From Isoetes taiwanensis (Eukaryota; Streptophyta; Lycopodiopsida; Isoetales; Isoetaceae): a stretch of 64,000 nt of DNA. Below are positions 10,042-19,275 of the stretch, piece after piece. The stretch's first letter is position 1. Each line of letters starts with the position of its first letter. Location of the stretch: the NCBI GenBank assembly GCA_021234155.1, contig JAJEKV010000034.1, positions 10,179,614-10,243,613 of the forward strand, written 5' to 3'. Below the pieces are notes generated by a model that was not told where the DNA came from, ran no database searches, and worked only from the letters and a program-made list of their open reading frames with translations. The position numbers and the translations under genes are program-made.

Positions 10042-10743
10042 TTAAGGGCGTTCTCCCTTAATGTGCCTAGCAAGATGCATGTCTTGCCTCATGAGTGTGA
10101 CTCTCTTCGCGTGAACTGTGCAGGCCGTCGAATCTTCAAAGTGCTGCACCAGTTTCTGCTCTGCTGCCTCCTGTATGCACAGCAACATTTCGTCGGTCAC
10201 CCTCATGTCTGTGTTGTACTCCTGGATGACTTCTCGGACCAGGCGGGCGAACGGTGCTCGGGGAATCAAGAATCCGTAACTTCGCTGGAAGTGCCGGATC
10301 TCCTTGAGAGCTCTTATCTCGGACTGCTTCCTGCCAATCCGCTTCTTTCCTGGTGCTCTGGGAGGCTTGAGCTTTTGTGGTGGCGGCCTTAGGGTTTGGC
10401 CCTTTGTCGGACGTCCGCCCTCGATAGTCCGTAACTTGTTCTCCTGATAGTATGCGTTATATGCCTCCCACTTCGCCATGAAGGCGTTGTGTTCCTTCAT
10501 CTTCTTTTGATAGACCTTTGCGGGATCTATCACATACGCCTCCCGTTGTGGCCGCTGGCCTTTGTTCTTATCCCATGTTGGGTAGGGTGGGGGCCGGTGC
10601 TGCGGGCTGCTCTGCTTTCGGGTGCTACTGCTCGGTGCTACTGCTCCTGCCGGGGTTTTGAAAAGCTTGCCCCTCGGTGTTGGGGACGTAATCTTCATCG
10701 GAGTCGTCGGTGGAGGGCGGGGTCTGGTCGCCTGAGGGTTCAT
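10042..10743 (-). CDS. ORF-B, C-terminal part: histone H3 fold domain on a retrotransposon
   Basis: A 233-codon frame from an ATG at 10743. Residues 1-144 are a proline- and lysine-rich linker. Residues 145-233 (ALKEIRHFQRS... to ...ARHIKGERP) align with canonical H3 from ALREIRRYQKS to ARRIRGERA over 89 positions with no gap and about half identity by hand. Helix landmarks kept are FxRLVRE, TDxR, FED, HAKRVT and the ARxIxGER end. H3-H3 interface residues equivalent to H113, R116 and D123 are retained. K56 is R, K79 is N and K122 is Q. Loop 1 has ordinary H3 length, without the insertion typical of CENH3. The frame overlaps the H3-tail frame by 119 bp, one nucleotide out of phase. One ancestral H3 protein with a long insertion, now frameshifted, is the simplest reading; programmed frameshifting or independent initiation are alternatives. 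Confidence 0.93.
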   Translation of the reverse strand: MNPQATRPRPPPTTPMKITSPTPRGKLFKTPAGAVAPSSSTRKQSSPQHRPPPYPTWDKNKGQRPQREAYVIDPAKVYQKKMKEHNAFMAKWEAYNAYYQENKLRTIEGGRPTKGQTLRPPPQKLKPPRAPGKKRIGRKQSEIRALKEIRHFQRSYGFLIPRAPFARLVREVIQEYNTDMRVTDEMLLCIQEAAEQKLVQHFEDSTACTVHAKRVTLMRQDMHLARHIKGERP

Positions 10744-11296
10744 TAATAACTACACCTTTTCCCCGCTTAACTTGCACGACTCTTCTTTTCCCCACCTTCT
10801 TGCCCTTTGCCTTCTTTGCCTCGCTGGCTGTGCTCTGTTCTTCCTCTTGCCTCTTCCTCTTCCGTTCTTGGCGGCGCTCTTTGGCTTCATACTTCTTGAT
10901 GAACGCCGCGATGTCCTCTTCTTCAGCTGGGTCGAGCCTCGGCTGCTGCTGTTCTTCTCTCTCTTCAGCCTCCATCAAACGGGTCCAAGCTTCAAGCTGT
11001 TCCTCGATGGTTGGTTGCCTCTGCTGTTCCCGTTCCTCAGCCACCCGATCTTGTTCCTCTTTCCTTCTCCTTTCCTCCTCGGCGATTTCTTCGAGGATTT
11101 GGTGCATGACATCCGGCTGCTCCTCACCTAGAACCTCTGTTCCGTCGCTTTGGTCCGAGTCTGCCTCCTCACTCGATGAAGATTCGCCTTGCCTGAAAAG
11201 GCGTTCTTGTAGTATCCTCTGTATGAGAGCAGGATCATGGGCACTGGAGGATTCGCCTGGGTGAGGCTTCCTAGCAGTCTGTTTGGTCCGGGCCAT
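10625..11296 (-). CDS. ORF-B, N-terminal part: exact histone H3 tail followed by a charged linker
   Basis: A 223-residue frame from an ATG at 11296. The product begins MARTKQTARK, identical to residues 1-9 of mature histone H3 after Met, so R2, T3, K4, R8 and K9 are kept. It then departs at residue 10 (P in place of S). The rest is a low-complexity, coiled-coil-prone linker: acidic (EEIAEEERRRKEEQD), then basic (KKAKGKKVGKRRVVQVKRGK, a likely nuclear localisation signal), then DSDEDY-rich. It overlaps the H3-fold frame by 119 bp. That the H3 tail and H3 fold lie in the correct order on one strand argues for a single captured H3 gene with a large insertion between tail and fold. Its promoter and hairpins lie just upstream. 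Confidence 0.9.
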   Translation of the reverse strand: MARTKQTARKPHPGESSSAHDPALIQRILQERLFRQGESSSSEEADSDQSDGTEVLGEEQPDVMHQILEEIAEEERRRKEEQDRVAEEREQQRQPTIEEQLEAWTRLMEAEEREEQQQPRLDPAEEEDIAAFIKKYEAKERRQERKRKRQEEEQSTASEAKKAKGKKVGKRRVVQVKRGKGVVINEPSGDQTPPSTDDSDEDYVPNTEGQAFQNPGRSSSTEQ

Positions 11297-11396
11297 ATTC
11301 GACGGTTCGCTGATCCGAGCTGCGCGCCAGAAGATCGCCTTGGCAAATGAGAGCAGATTTCTGAAGGAGGGACGCGGAAATGGGGGGGCCTAGGTT

Positions 11397-11404
11397 TATT
11401 TATA
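11397..11404 (-). promoter_or_regulatory. TATA box upstream of ORF-B
   Basis: The minus strand reads GCCTATAAATAAACC, with TATAAATA 101 bp before the ATG of the H3-tail frame. Its position relative to the ATG matches the ORF-A promoter, and the following leader has the same CCCCCATTTC block. Confidence 0.6.
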
Positions 11405-11483
11405 GGCGGCCGATTTTTAGGTTAAATTTCAAACTATCTTTTTGGGTCATCTGGAACACCTAGAACACCTAAATTTAAGCATG

Positions 11484-11550
11484 GTATCACACGTTGCGCC
11501 CAGACCGATAATGAAAAGTTCATTTTCTGTCCTGGCGCGACGTGTGAGAC
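11484..11550 (-). repeat. 67-bp hairpin, copy 3
   Basis: Same length and inner stem as copy 1. One base of the left arm differs (GTATCACACG), which opens a single pair of the 17-bp outer stem. It lies between the primer-binding site and ORF-B. Confidence 0.9.
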
Positions 11551-11684
11551 ATGGTGGGGCCTGCTGCTAAATTTTATACTTTCTAAACATGTAACATGCC
11601 AATACTACTAATTTTAACTCAAAATTAGAATTATCAAGTTATTTTTCTGTAATTTATGACTTTTTAGTTTGTTTCAAGCTCAAT

Positions 11685-11751
11685 GTCTCACACGTTGCGC
11701 CCAGCCCGAAAATGAGATTCTCATTATCTGTCCTGGCGCGACGTGTGAGAC
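11685..11751 (-). repeat. 67-bp hairpin, copy 4
   Basis: The outer arms are as in copy 1, starting 201 bp from copy 3. The inner stem is AATGAG/CTCATT around ATT, a paired change from AATGAA/TTCATT in the other copies, so the two sides have changed together. Confidence 0.9.
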
Positions 11752-11944
11752 CATCCTACTTTTTGAAGGTTGGCTCACTAATTTTAGTCTTTTTATGTTT
11801 CCATTCATTTTTTTTTTTCTGTTACTAGCTTAGCATATACTACAAGAATGAGAATTTTTTTTTCCCATTTTTCGAGGTTTGAGAATCCTATCAAGTTAGT
11901 ACTACTGGGAGCATGGTCAGTGCTTTGCTCTTGGTCACCAAGAA

Positions 11945-11960
11945 CATTGCTCTGATACCA
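11945..11960 (-). other. primer-binding site for initiator-Met tRNA
   Basis: The minus strand reads TGGTATCAGAGCAATG one base after the LTR end (GTCACA). TGGTATCAGAGC complements the 3' end of plant initiator-Met tRNA, the usual primer of plant LTR retrotransposons. It proves that the LTR at 11962-13503 is a 5' LTR and that ORF-B and ORF-A belong to the element's internal region. Confidence 0.93.
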
Positions 11961-11961
11961 C

Positions 11962-13503
11962 TGTGACGTCCCCTACTCGTATACGGTGCACTCATCGTAT
12001 ACAAACAGGAGTTCATCCCCCATACCAGCTCCATACTGATACAGGGCCCTCCACAATCACTGCACCCGTAACGAGTCCCAGTGGGAAGAGTGAAGGGGTC
12101 ATTTTACCCCGTCTCCCTCACGGCCTACCTAGCTGCGGAAGCGTAAATATACATGTCAGTATACAACATAATCACATATCCACCTCGAAGGGTGGTGCAC
12201 CAACATCTGCATAGACGATGATCAACATCATACATAGGGGTCCTACCCAAGGCTCAGACTCGAGGGGAGGACTGACGGCTTGGGTCTCCAGTGTTCATTG
12301 CAGACAGAATTCATGGCAATGGATTTGGCTGGCATATGAACATGGCATAGGGTTGTCCACTCCATCCGCCCCTCCTGTGCACACTTTGCAGAGTAGGTTG
12401 AAGAGTGTTGGGACCTGACTGTAGCCCGCCGGATGCATAGCCAAAAGGGCTATTCCTGGGTTGCATCTTCCCAGTTCCGATGGGGCAGGTAGGGATCACT
12501 CCCTCCAGAGATCTACATGCTGACTCAAGGTGACTAGAGGGCCACTGCCCTTATTCGACTGAACCCACTGGAAAGTGTACACCACTTCACGGGTGTCGAG
12601 CCCATGCCTTACCCACACTCAGTGGTAAGCCATTAGACCTAGTCACAATGATCCCCGGTAGGCCTTACACACCAGAGGGATCGTTCGAGAGTCAGAACAC
12701 GAACCTCCTTGTTAGCCAGTCTGGCCCCTTCACCCACAACCAGGTGTGGTTCTTGTACACAGGCCGAATCTACAGTGTGCTAGAGAGGCTAATCTAGGAG
12801 CATCTACTACCAAGCTTTAGGTCTCTACCCCCCTTCCCAATACAAGTTCATAGAGATACATCATCCATATACATCACAGAAGAACTAAAGAACTAGATCT
12901 AATCTATATCATAGAGTTAGGTTCTTTAGTTAGAGTCTGGTATCTAGGGATCTAGATGGCTGCTATGGGCAATTTAATAGGCTAAACCTACTGATTCTAT
13001 GACTAAAAGACGGTTTAGGCTATTAAATTGACTAAATACCTGATCCTTGAGTTGCTCCTCCTGACCTGAGTTCGACCATCCTGCTGAACTGCTCGAATCA
13101 AGGGAAACTAATGGTGCAATTCGCTCAGACAGAGCCTGGGAGGCGGTTTTGGCACAGAGCTCTAAAACCCTAGGAACGAAAATGGCCAAATTAGGGTTTC
13201 TCCTATCTAAATAGACAAGGGGGTTAGGCTAGGGTTTCCAATTATCCCTTTTGGCATGTGGGATAATTGGAAATGGGCCCACTTGCCTTTAATGGCTAGG
13301 TGGCAAAATGTGCCCACATGGAAAGGTGTGCCCACATTAATGTGCACATTGGTAAATGTGCACATTAATATTAAATGCACATACCTAGCAAGTTGCCCCC
13401 TAGGGGCTACACATCGGCGTACACGTCAGTCGGAGTGGCGTGTACGCGTGACGAGGCGGTACAGTATATGTCCTGGGACCGTATACTGTGCTGGAATGTC
13501 ACA
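11962..13503 (-). repeat. 5' LTR of the histone-carrying Ty3/gypsy element
   Basis: On the minus strand it begins TGTGACATTCC at 13503 and ends GGGGACGTCACA at 11962, 1542 bp. It is the inverted counterpart of the LTR at 516-2179 and differs by substitutions and indels. Short frames inside it are shadows of shared LTR sequence. The flank starts CTTCC at 13504. Confidence 0.9.
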
Positions 13504-13906
13504 CTTCCATTGCTTTCTCTGTTTCTATATTGCATTGCTTCTACACATATTTAATACCATATGCTTATCTCAACGGAAGACTCAAATTACATTCCTATCC
13601 TAGAATTTTCTTTTACATTTCACACAGACACGGTTCACCTAATTCTGAAACGATTTCCCAAGGAGCAACTTTGAAAAAATGGATAACGTTTGAAAAATGA
13701 TAGGCAAAACTGCAAGTACCAGCAATAGATAACGTTTGAAAAACAAGATGGAAAAACTGCAAGTATCAGCAATACAAATATTAACAGACTTTTTGCAGCA
13801 GGAAGAATATTTTGTAAGCAATTACAATGTAATACTCCCTTGTGAATCAGACAAACATGCATAGCAGCAAAGGCAACAAAATGTCGACTTCGTGATAGCA
13901 GAACCT
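13504..13906. other. flank of the LTR, no gene seen
   Basis: AT-rich sequence with a short internal repeat (GATAACGTTTGAAAAA near 13682 and 13728). I see no coding signal. Confidence 0.5.
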
Positions 13907-13910
13907 GAGA

Positions 13911-14229
13911 GGGTAAAAGCATGTTAGGGTGTCCCTTAAAAAGTATTATTTAGTGACCAAAAAAGTACCTGAAAAGGTAGCCAGGACTGGGTACTGGGTA
14001 CCTATGTAATATTGCAATAAAAGATACGTTTTAGAACTTTTATATATATTTTGGTCTCCGATAGCATTATATTATCTTACTTTGTATATTAACATATTCT
14101 GGACTTTTATTTTGGATTTTTATATTAGTTTTAATAAAAAGAAAAATGAGAAAGTACCCAGTTCTGAAGTACCTAGTGTATGTACTTTTGCGGGTTCCAA
14201 AAGTGGTACACCCTAACATGCTTTTACCC
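13911..14229. mobile_element. MITE with perfect 22-bp terminal inverted repeats
   Basis: GGGTAAAAGCATGTTAGGGTGT at 13911-13932 is exactly reverse-complemented at 14208-14229, and the 319-bp unit is flanked on both sides by GAGA (13907-13910 and 14230-14233). The interior is AT-rich and noncoding. Perfect termini and a short target duplication mark a non-autonomous DNA transposon; the superfamily is uncertain. Confidence 0.88.
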
Positions 14230-14233
14230 GAGA

Positions 14234-16114
14234 AGGCAGAACGATAGCAAGGAAGTGCCAATCAAATTTCATAATTAGCTTCTGTGGTATTGTTTTTTCC
14301 TTTCAATGATATAACCCAGAAGATTTTTAGCTTAGCTTACATCCCATCTGGTAAATGGCATTCCTAAGAAATAACATTCATGCTCCTAAAAGATAACGTT
14401 CTAGCGGGATTCCTAAGAAACAACATTCCAACAGAATAGAAGACACACAAGAAATACCTTTCATGAATTATCACATATGGCAAGAGCTCAGATTTCCTGT
14501 AGCGGGTGCTCCAGGACGAAAGTATTATGTTATATCTAAATTTCAGGTATGTTATATCTAAATTTTAGGCTCAATCGATGCAGATCACAATGATGATGCC
14601 TGCAAAGTAATCGACCGAATGCTCTAGATTAAATCAAATTACAGCCTGAAAATACTACGTAAACAAATGATTTCTACAGGTGCAGCAGCTGAATAGAAAC
14701 TACAATTCGTCTTCTTCACCTTCTTGGATAATCGTGACCTAATACAAATGCAGTGGAAAACTTTACAGACATCACCATCTAAAACTACGATTTGATTCAA
14801 GCAATTATGGCAGGTTGTATAATCCAACAAAACAGAACACTTCTTTTCCAAAAATTAATTCTAGTCTGCACGTCAATGGAAAGAAAGGAACTTCTGGAGA
14901 TGGTTTCTGGAGATGGCTTCAACTGCTTCAAAAAGTAGGCATATCTCCTGAGAATGCTAAGAACTCAACCAAGAAATGAGCTTGTGTCATGTATATTACC
15001 AATGTGTGAGTCCCCATGCTCTACAATGTCTAGAACATACCAACCAAGAGCGAAGCCCTTTATTGAATGCTGGATTTAAATATCGAAGTATCAGAAGGAA
15101 ATTTATGGGTTTATCACCACCATCTAAATTTATCGCCAGGAAGCACCTCCTGGATAGGACCTACAATCTTTGATTCGACCGTAATTAAACAACTGCCTGG
15201 AAAAACTTGACCTTCCAGAACCTTTTGCCACAACCTCAACAGCATACGAAAAACTTTCAGAGCGGTCACCGCAGAAACAACACGGCAAGAAACCTGTTTG
15301 CATTTCTCCTGTGTTTTCCCTTCTATCCCTGCTATCATTTGCAACCCAAGACTCAACTTTAATCTGAGCTAACAGATGTTTGCTCCTCCTTTTATACCAA
15401 CATAAGAAAGAAACCAGATCTCTCCAGAAACTTTCTCCAGAAGTAGCAAGACGCTCTAGATCAACACTTCTAGAAGAATCTAGATCAATACTTCTAGAAG
15501 AACCGAGACGTCGTAGAACGGTAATAGCGGTTTCTAGAAAGACCTGCATTCTTCTTAGAATTTTTGGTGCTTACACATGTGCATTCGTAAACAAAGAATA
15601 AACTTAGACAAACTTCATTTAAGCTGCCCCCTTAACGTCCATATTACAATTATATATTAGAGATAAGGTAAGAAGAGATGACATAATAATAAAATTTAGA
15701 CGATGTCATTTACATGTCATGAAGTTATCATCGTGATGGTTGACAAGAATGCTAAGCTGGCTTAATGCATGATTATTAGGTTGTTTTAGCCAAAATTAGA
15801 TGGCAAATTACTCTCCAACATCCAACAAAGGAAGCTATGGGGCATCGAGGAGAAGAAAAGCCAAAAACATATACATTAAAGGGTTCTATGCGTATAGATT
15901 GGTCAAACATTACAATGCCAAGCTCTTGCACAAGAAGCTCTTTGGATCTTAAAATATGACATTTAAAACTAATGACATTACATCAAATCGAAGCTCCATA
16001 ACCTATAGTATTGATTTGCCTGATGTAATGATTTGTGTTAAAGGCCCCAAAGGGGCCAGAATTTTTTTAAGTAAAATACAAACCATTACATTCCACACTT
16101 AAAAAGTAAAATTT
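14234..16114. other. intergenic, no gene seen
   Basis: AT-rich sequence with small open frames that look like chance. Repeated TCTAGATCAA and CTTCTAGAAGAA motifs lie at about 15455-15500. No RNA gene or supported exon is visible. Confidence 0.4.
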
Positions 16115-16118
16115 CCCC

Positions 16119-16410
16119 TTAAACCCCCTTTGGTTTGGGTGCATATTCAGACGAGGGGTGATGTAGGGTAGCGAGAGCCCCTAAAATCATATTATACATG
16201 TACAAAATCAACACCATATAGTACATTGCCTCAAATCTTATAGTATTTTGCAAAATTGTGTTATACAGTATACCAAAACTTGTACAGGCATACCCCACAA
16301 ATGAGGATCTCTATGTACGGTCTAGATCGAAGAATAAAGGGCATATATGCTTATCGTTGCCCCAAGTCACCCCCCGTGTGAATATGCACCCAAACCAAAG
16401 GGGGCTTAAG
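16119..16410. mobile_element. fold-back MITE with about 40-bp inverted repeats
   Basis: ACCCCCTTTGGTTTGGGTGC at about 16123, extending into ATATTC, returns inverted as GAATATGCACCCAAACCAAA then GGGGGC ending near 16406. TTAA flanks both ends. Beyond the first 26 bp the arms still match as GANGAGGGGTGA. The element directly abuts the CCTT-tailed end of the neighbouring LINE. TTAA with CCC-starting termini resembles piggyBac-type elements, which I infer only from the ends. Confidence 0.75.
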
Positions 16411-18890
16411 GAAGGAAGGAAGGAAGGAAGGTACTTTTATCGTCCACGGAGACCAATCGGTCTATGGGACCCAATACAAAAACGCAGCAAGCGGATTCTT
16501 GCCGGATTAAAAACCCCGCCCGAAGGGTTTTCGAGGAAAAACCGTGGCAACAAAGAACCTGCTGACAAAGCTGTGCTAATCATATAAAATGCGAAACATC
16601 CCAATATATCTGATCATGCACCACCCCCAGAGTGCCTAGTCGTGAACTGGACAGTGACGGGGGGGCAAATGTGACCTCGCGCAGTCCGATTACCTCTGGA
16701 TGTATGACCCGGGGTGGCACGCATCTTGGCGGTGTGTTCATCGGCAAATGCAAAGGGCACGTCCGGTAGGTACTAAAGGGCGTATCGCCCGGACCGACCC
16801 GAACACCGGGCAACTCACGGAAAGTGTGAGACTCATCCTCAATGGCACCCGTTTGACAAAGCGACAGAGCTTTGTCTCCGGTGGGCTCCCCCAATCCACC
16901 TGCGGCGTCTCGATCGAAGATGGTGGGCACGCGAATGGAGGCAATGAGTCCGGCGCTTTTTGGGCCGGGAACGCAGTAGAGGCGTGGGCCCAGGGCTAAC
17001 ATGGGGTTGATGTGCTCCTTGTAATGGGCCATTTTGACTGCTCTAGAGCAATGGGGTCCCGAGCTTGCCAAGGAAACAAGCATCTAGGTACTCCCCGGTC
17101 ATCCACGATCGGCCATTTGCGCCCGGTATGCGCATCTGTGCTCGTGCGACGCGTTCCATCTGGCGAACCAGTCGATCTCTCTTACCCCTCCAACAGGCCC
17201 TAAGCGTGCGGACTCATGGCCCGCGGTGTAAGCCGGTCGCGGGGCCGAGCATCACCCATAGTAACCACTTTACGAAAATAGGCGATGTGTCTATCAAAGG
17301 GCTGCCCCGAAGCGGCAAGAATCGATTTCACGCGTGAGAATCGATAGGGGACTGAAGGTTTCACCCAAGTGCCGTAAAAAAATGCCATACGCACCTGCTC
17401 CAAGTCATTCCAAGTCGCCAAAGAGACGACCCAGGGCCCCAAACCTCGACCCCGTCTGGAAGGGCCGGGCTCGACCCGGTGCGGAACAGATGTGGCTGAT
17501 GGCCCCAATCATATAGCTCGGTGACGGTGGCATTTGTTACGCATGGCATAAAGCGCTTTCCGGCTGCTTGTCACCCATAGCGGATAGGCGCCTCCAGCCC
17601 GAGCGAGGAGGGGAACTCCACCCCTAGGTACTTGTAGGTGGGCGTGGCGTCCCGGCCATCCCCGATATGTGAGTCGCAGGAGGCATGGGGTGGCGTGAAG
17701 AGGATATGAGAACCACCGGTCTTGGCGGATTGGCCGCATGTCTCGTAGCGACAAAATGTGTCTAGGGCATCGGTGAGGGCTGCATAGCTTCTGGGGTGTG
17801 GGGGCCAGGCCAACATCGTCGCATAGATGAGGTGGCGGATGACACAGTGCAAAAGGCTGTATGCCATCCCCCATGATCGATAAGCCGGGCTCTAAGCGAT
17901 CAATGTAGAAACCAAAAAGTGTTGGCGAGAGGGGGCAACCCTGCCGGACCCGATACTACTTGGTGAATGCTTGGCCCGTCGTACATCTGCCAAAACAACT
18001 CTCATACAACTGTATATGGCATTACGCACTTGCAGGCGGGGGCCCGATTTGGCCTTGATCTAGCCCACGCTTTTCGGGGACCCGTATCAAAAAGCCTTTG
18101 CGAAGTCCACAAAGCAACAATACAAGTCGGCCGATGATTCGGCTGTCTTCAATCGATTGCCCTTGGCGTAAAGATATGGTCAATCGTTGAGTGGCGAGGG
18201 GGAAGCCCACCTGTGAGGGCTTTCGCACATCCATTTGCCTCCGCCCGTAGCGGGTCAGCTGCAACTTTCGAGAATGCCGACCAACGGTTTGGCAAATCTT
18301 GAACCGACCATGATCGTCCATTAATTGGCGGACGGTGTGGGTCGCCCGCCTTGTGAATGGGAACAACCACATTGTGGTCCATTGTTTGGGAAACCCTCCG
18401 CAATGCTGTTGAACGGGGTAGTGAGGACCGGCACAAGCGGCTGCCACTGCCCCACTTGAGTAACTTCGGCACGCATACCATCGAGGTGTTTGCCCTTCCC
18501 ATTAGCTAGCCGTTCGCGGGCCCTCCTCAACATCCTCGTCCCACGAGAACCAATGGGGGGCCATCCGTGGGGTATGGGCGTGCTGCGTCCACCGGCGGGT
18601 CATAGAGCTGCTTGCAAAATCTTTGTTCCCCTTTGCCGGGTGTGATGTCCCCAGAGGGTGGGCTGGCCTTGAAGCACTCTGCCAAAAGGTTCGAGGATGA
18701 GTGTCCAGCAGGCCGAACATCTCCCCGATGCTTGGCAAGGTACAGCGCCTTTGTGTGTCGCCGGATGGGCTGAGATGCGTGGTGGTAACTTTTGGCGGGC
18801 ACTGGATCGAATGTGGCGGGGCTGCCGCTGCGTTCTTTCTGATCCGCATCAAACCAAGTGGGAATTTTATTTTTAAGCGTGGAATGTAAT
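16411..18890 (-). mobile_element. 5'-truncated LINE (copy A) with a CCTT-repeat tail, reverse transcriptase decayed
   Basis: On the minus strand the element reads from about 18890 down to a (CCTT)n tail (AAGG repeats on the plus strand, to 16431). RT remnants appear in several frames: DHNVVVPIHKAGDP, GLPPRHSTIDHIFT near 18200, a CDDVGLAP-type active-site box near 17820, and ALTDALDTFCRYE with YKYLGVEFPSSLG near 17620. Frameshifts and stops are numerous. The 3' end (ACGGTTTTTCC... to GGTCTCCGTGGACGATAAAA) is shared with copy B at 36.4-38.86 kb on the other strand. The clade cannot be fixed by eye. Confidence 0.8.
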
Positions 18891-19259
18891 GATTTGTATC
18901 CACAATTCGTTTGCAATATTTATACGATAAGGAGTATGTCATATGTTAAGACGCGTTTTATATTTATACGAGAAGGATCATTGGTACTAAAAAATATATA
19001 TCATACAAATACGATAGGGGGTAGACAAAAGTTGGTAACAATAGAACGTATCATATGGGGTTTTCCTAGAGAATTTTCATATACAAAGGGGTTTTTTTGG
19101 ACCCTAGTAACTCACATGGCGTATCCATATATGGAGAGCTAACACCCCTAGGACAGTGGCGTATCTCTGAGGCGCTAGATTGAAAGAAAAAGTCGTAGAG
19201 GAGGCAATGCTGCAACTTTGAGGCGCTTCATTGAGAGAAAAATTCGTAGAGTTAGTGAA
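18891..19259. other. short intergenic stretch
   Basis: AT-rich. A near-duplicate of TTGAGGCGCTNNATTGARAGAAAAANTCGTAGAG occurs near 19168 and 19218. No gene is visible. Confidence 0.35.
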
Positions 19260-19275
19260 GAATCATATGCTATCA

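Larger units (their letters stand above)
4060..13503 (-). mobile_element. Ty3/gypsy retrotransposon carrying a histone H3-like gene and a second accessory ORF (3'-truncated)
   Basis: In minus-strand order: 5' LTR (13503-11962), iMet primer-binding site (11960-11945), a pair of 67-bp hairpins, ORF-B with an H3 tail and H3 fold (11296-10042), a second pair of hairpins, ORF-A of unknown function (9315-7796), gag-protease (7577-6000), RT and RNase H (5997 to about 4065), and only the beginning of integrase. The rest of integrase and the 3' LTR are missing, lost where the copia-like LTR abuts. Two accessory ORFs between the primer site and gag are unusual; Ogre/Tat elements also have an ORF there, but not a histone. 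Frameshifts and a stop show that this copy is not autonomous. Confidence 0.88.

Noticed and set aside
10042-10743. The H3-fold protein as a centromeric H3 (CENH3)
   Set aside because: Loop 1 has the ordinary H3 length, and the tail keeps the canonical ARTKQTARK, which CENH3 proteins usually lose. It fits derivation from a standard H3.
9629-11751. The four hairpins as a CRISPR-like array
   Set aside because: Only four copies, in widely spaced pairs flanking ORFs, in a eukaryotic retrotransposon. No uniform spacers and no cas genes.
2180-13508. CTTCC near both LTR outer ends (2181 and 13504) as a target-site duplication of one element
   Set aside because: Both copies lie to the right of their LTRs, and the LTRs are in opposite orientation, so they cannot be the two flanks of one insertion. 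A 5-mer match is expected by chance.
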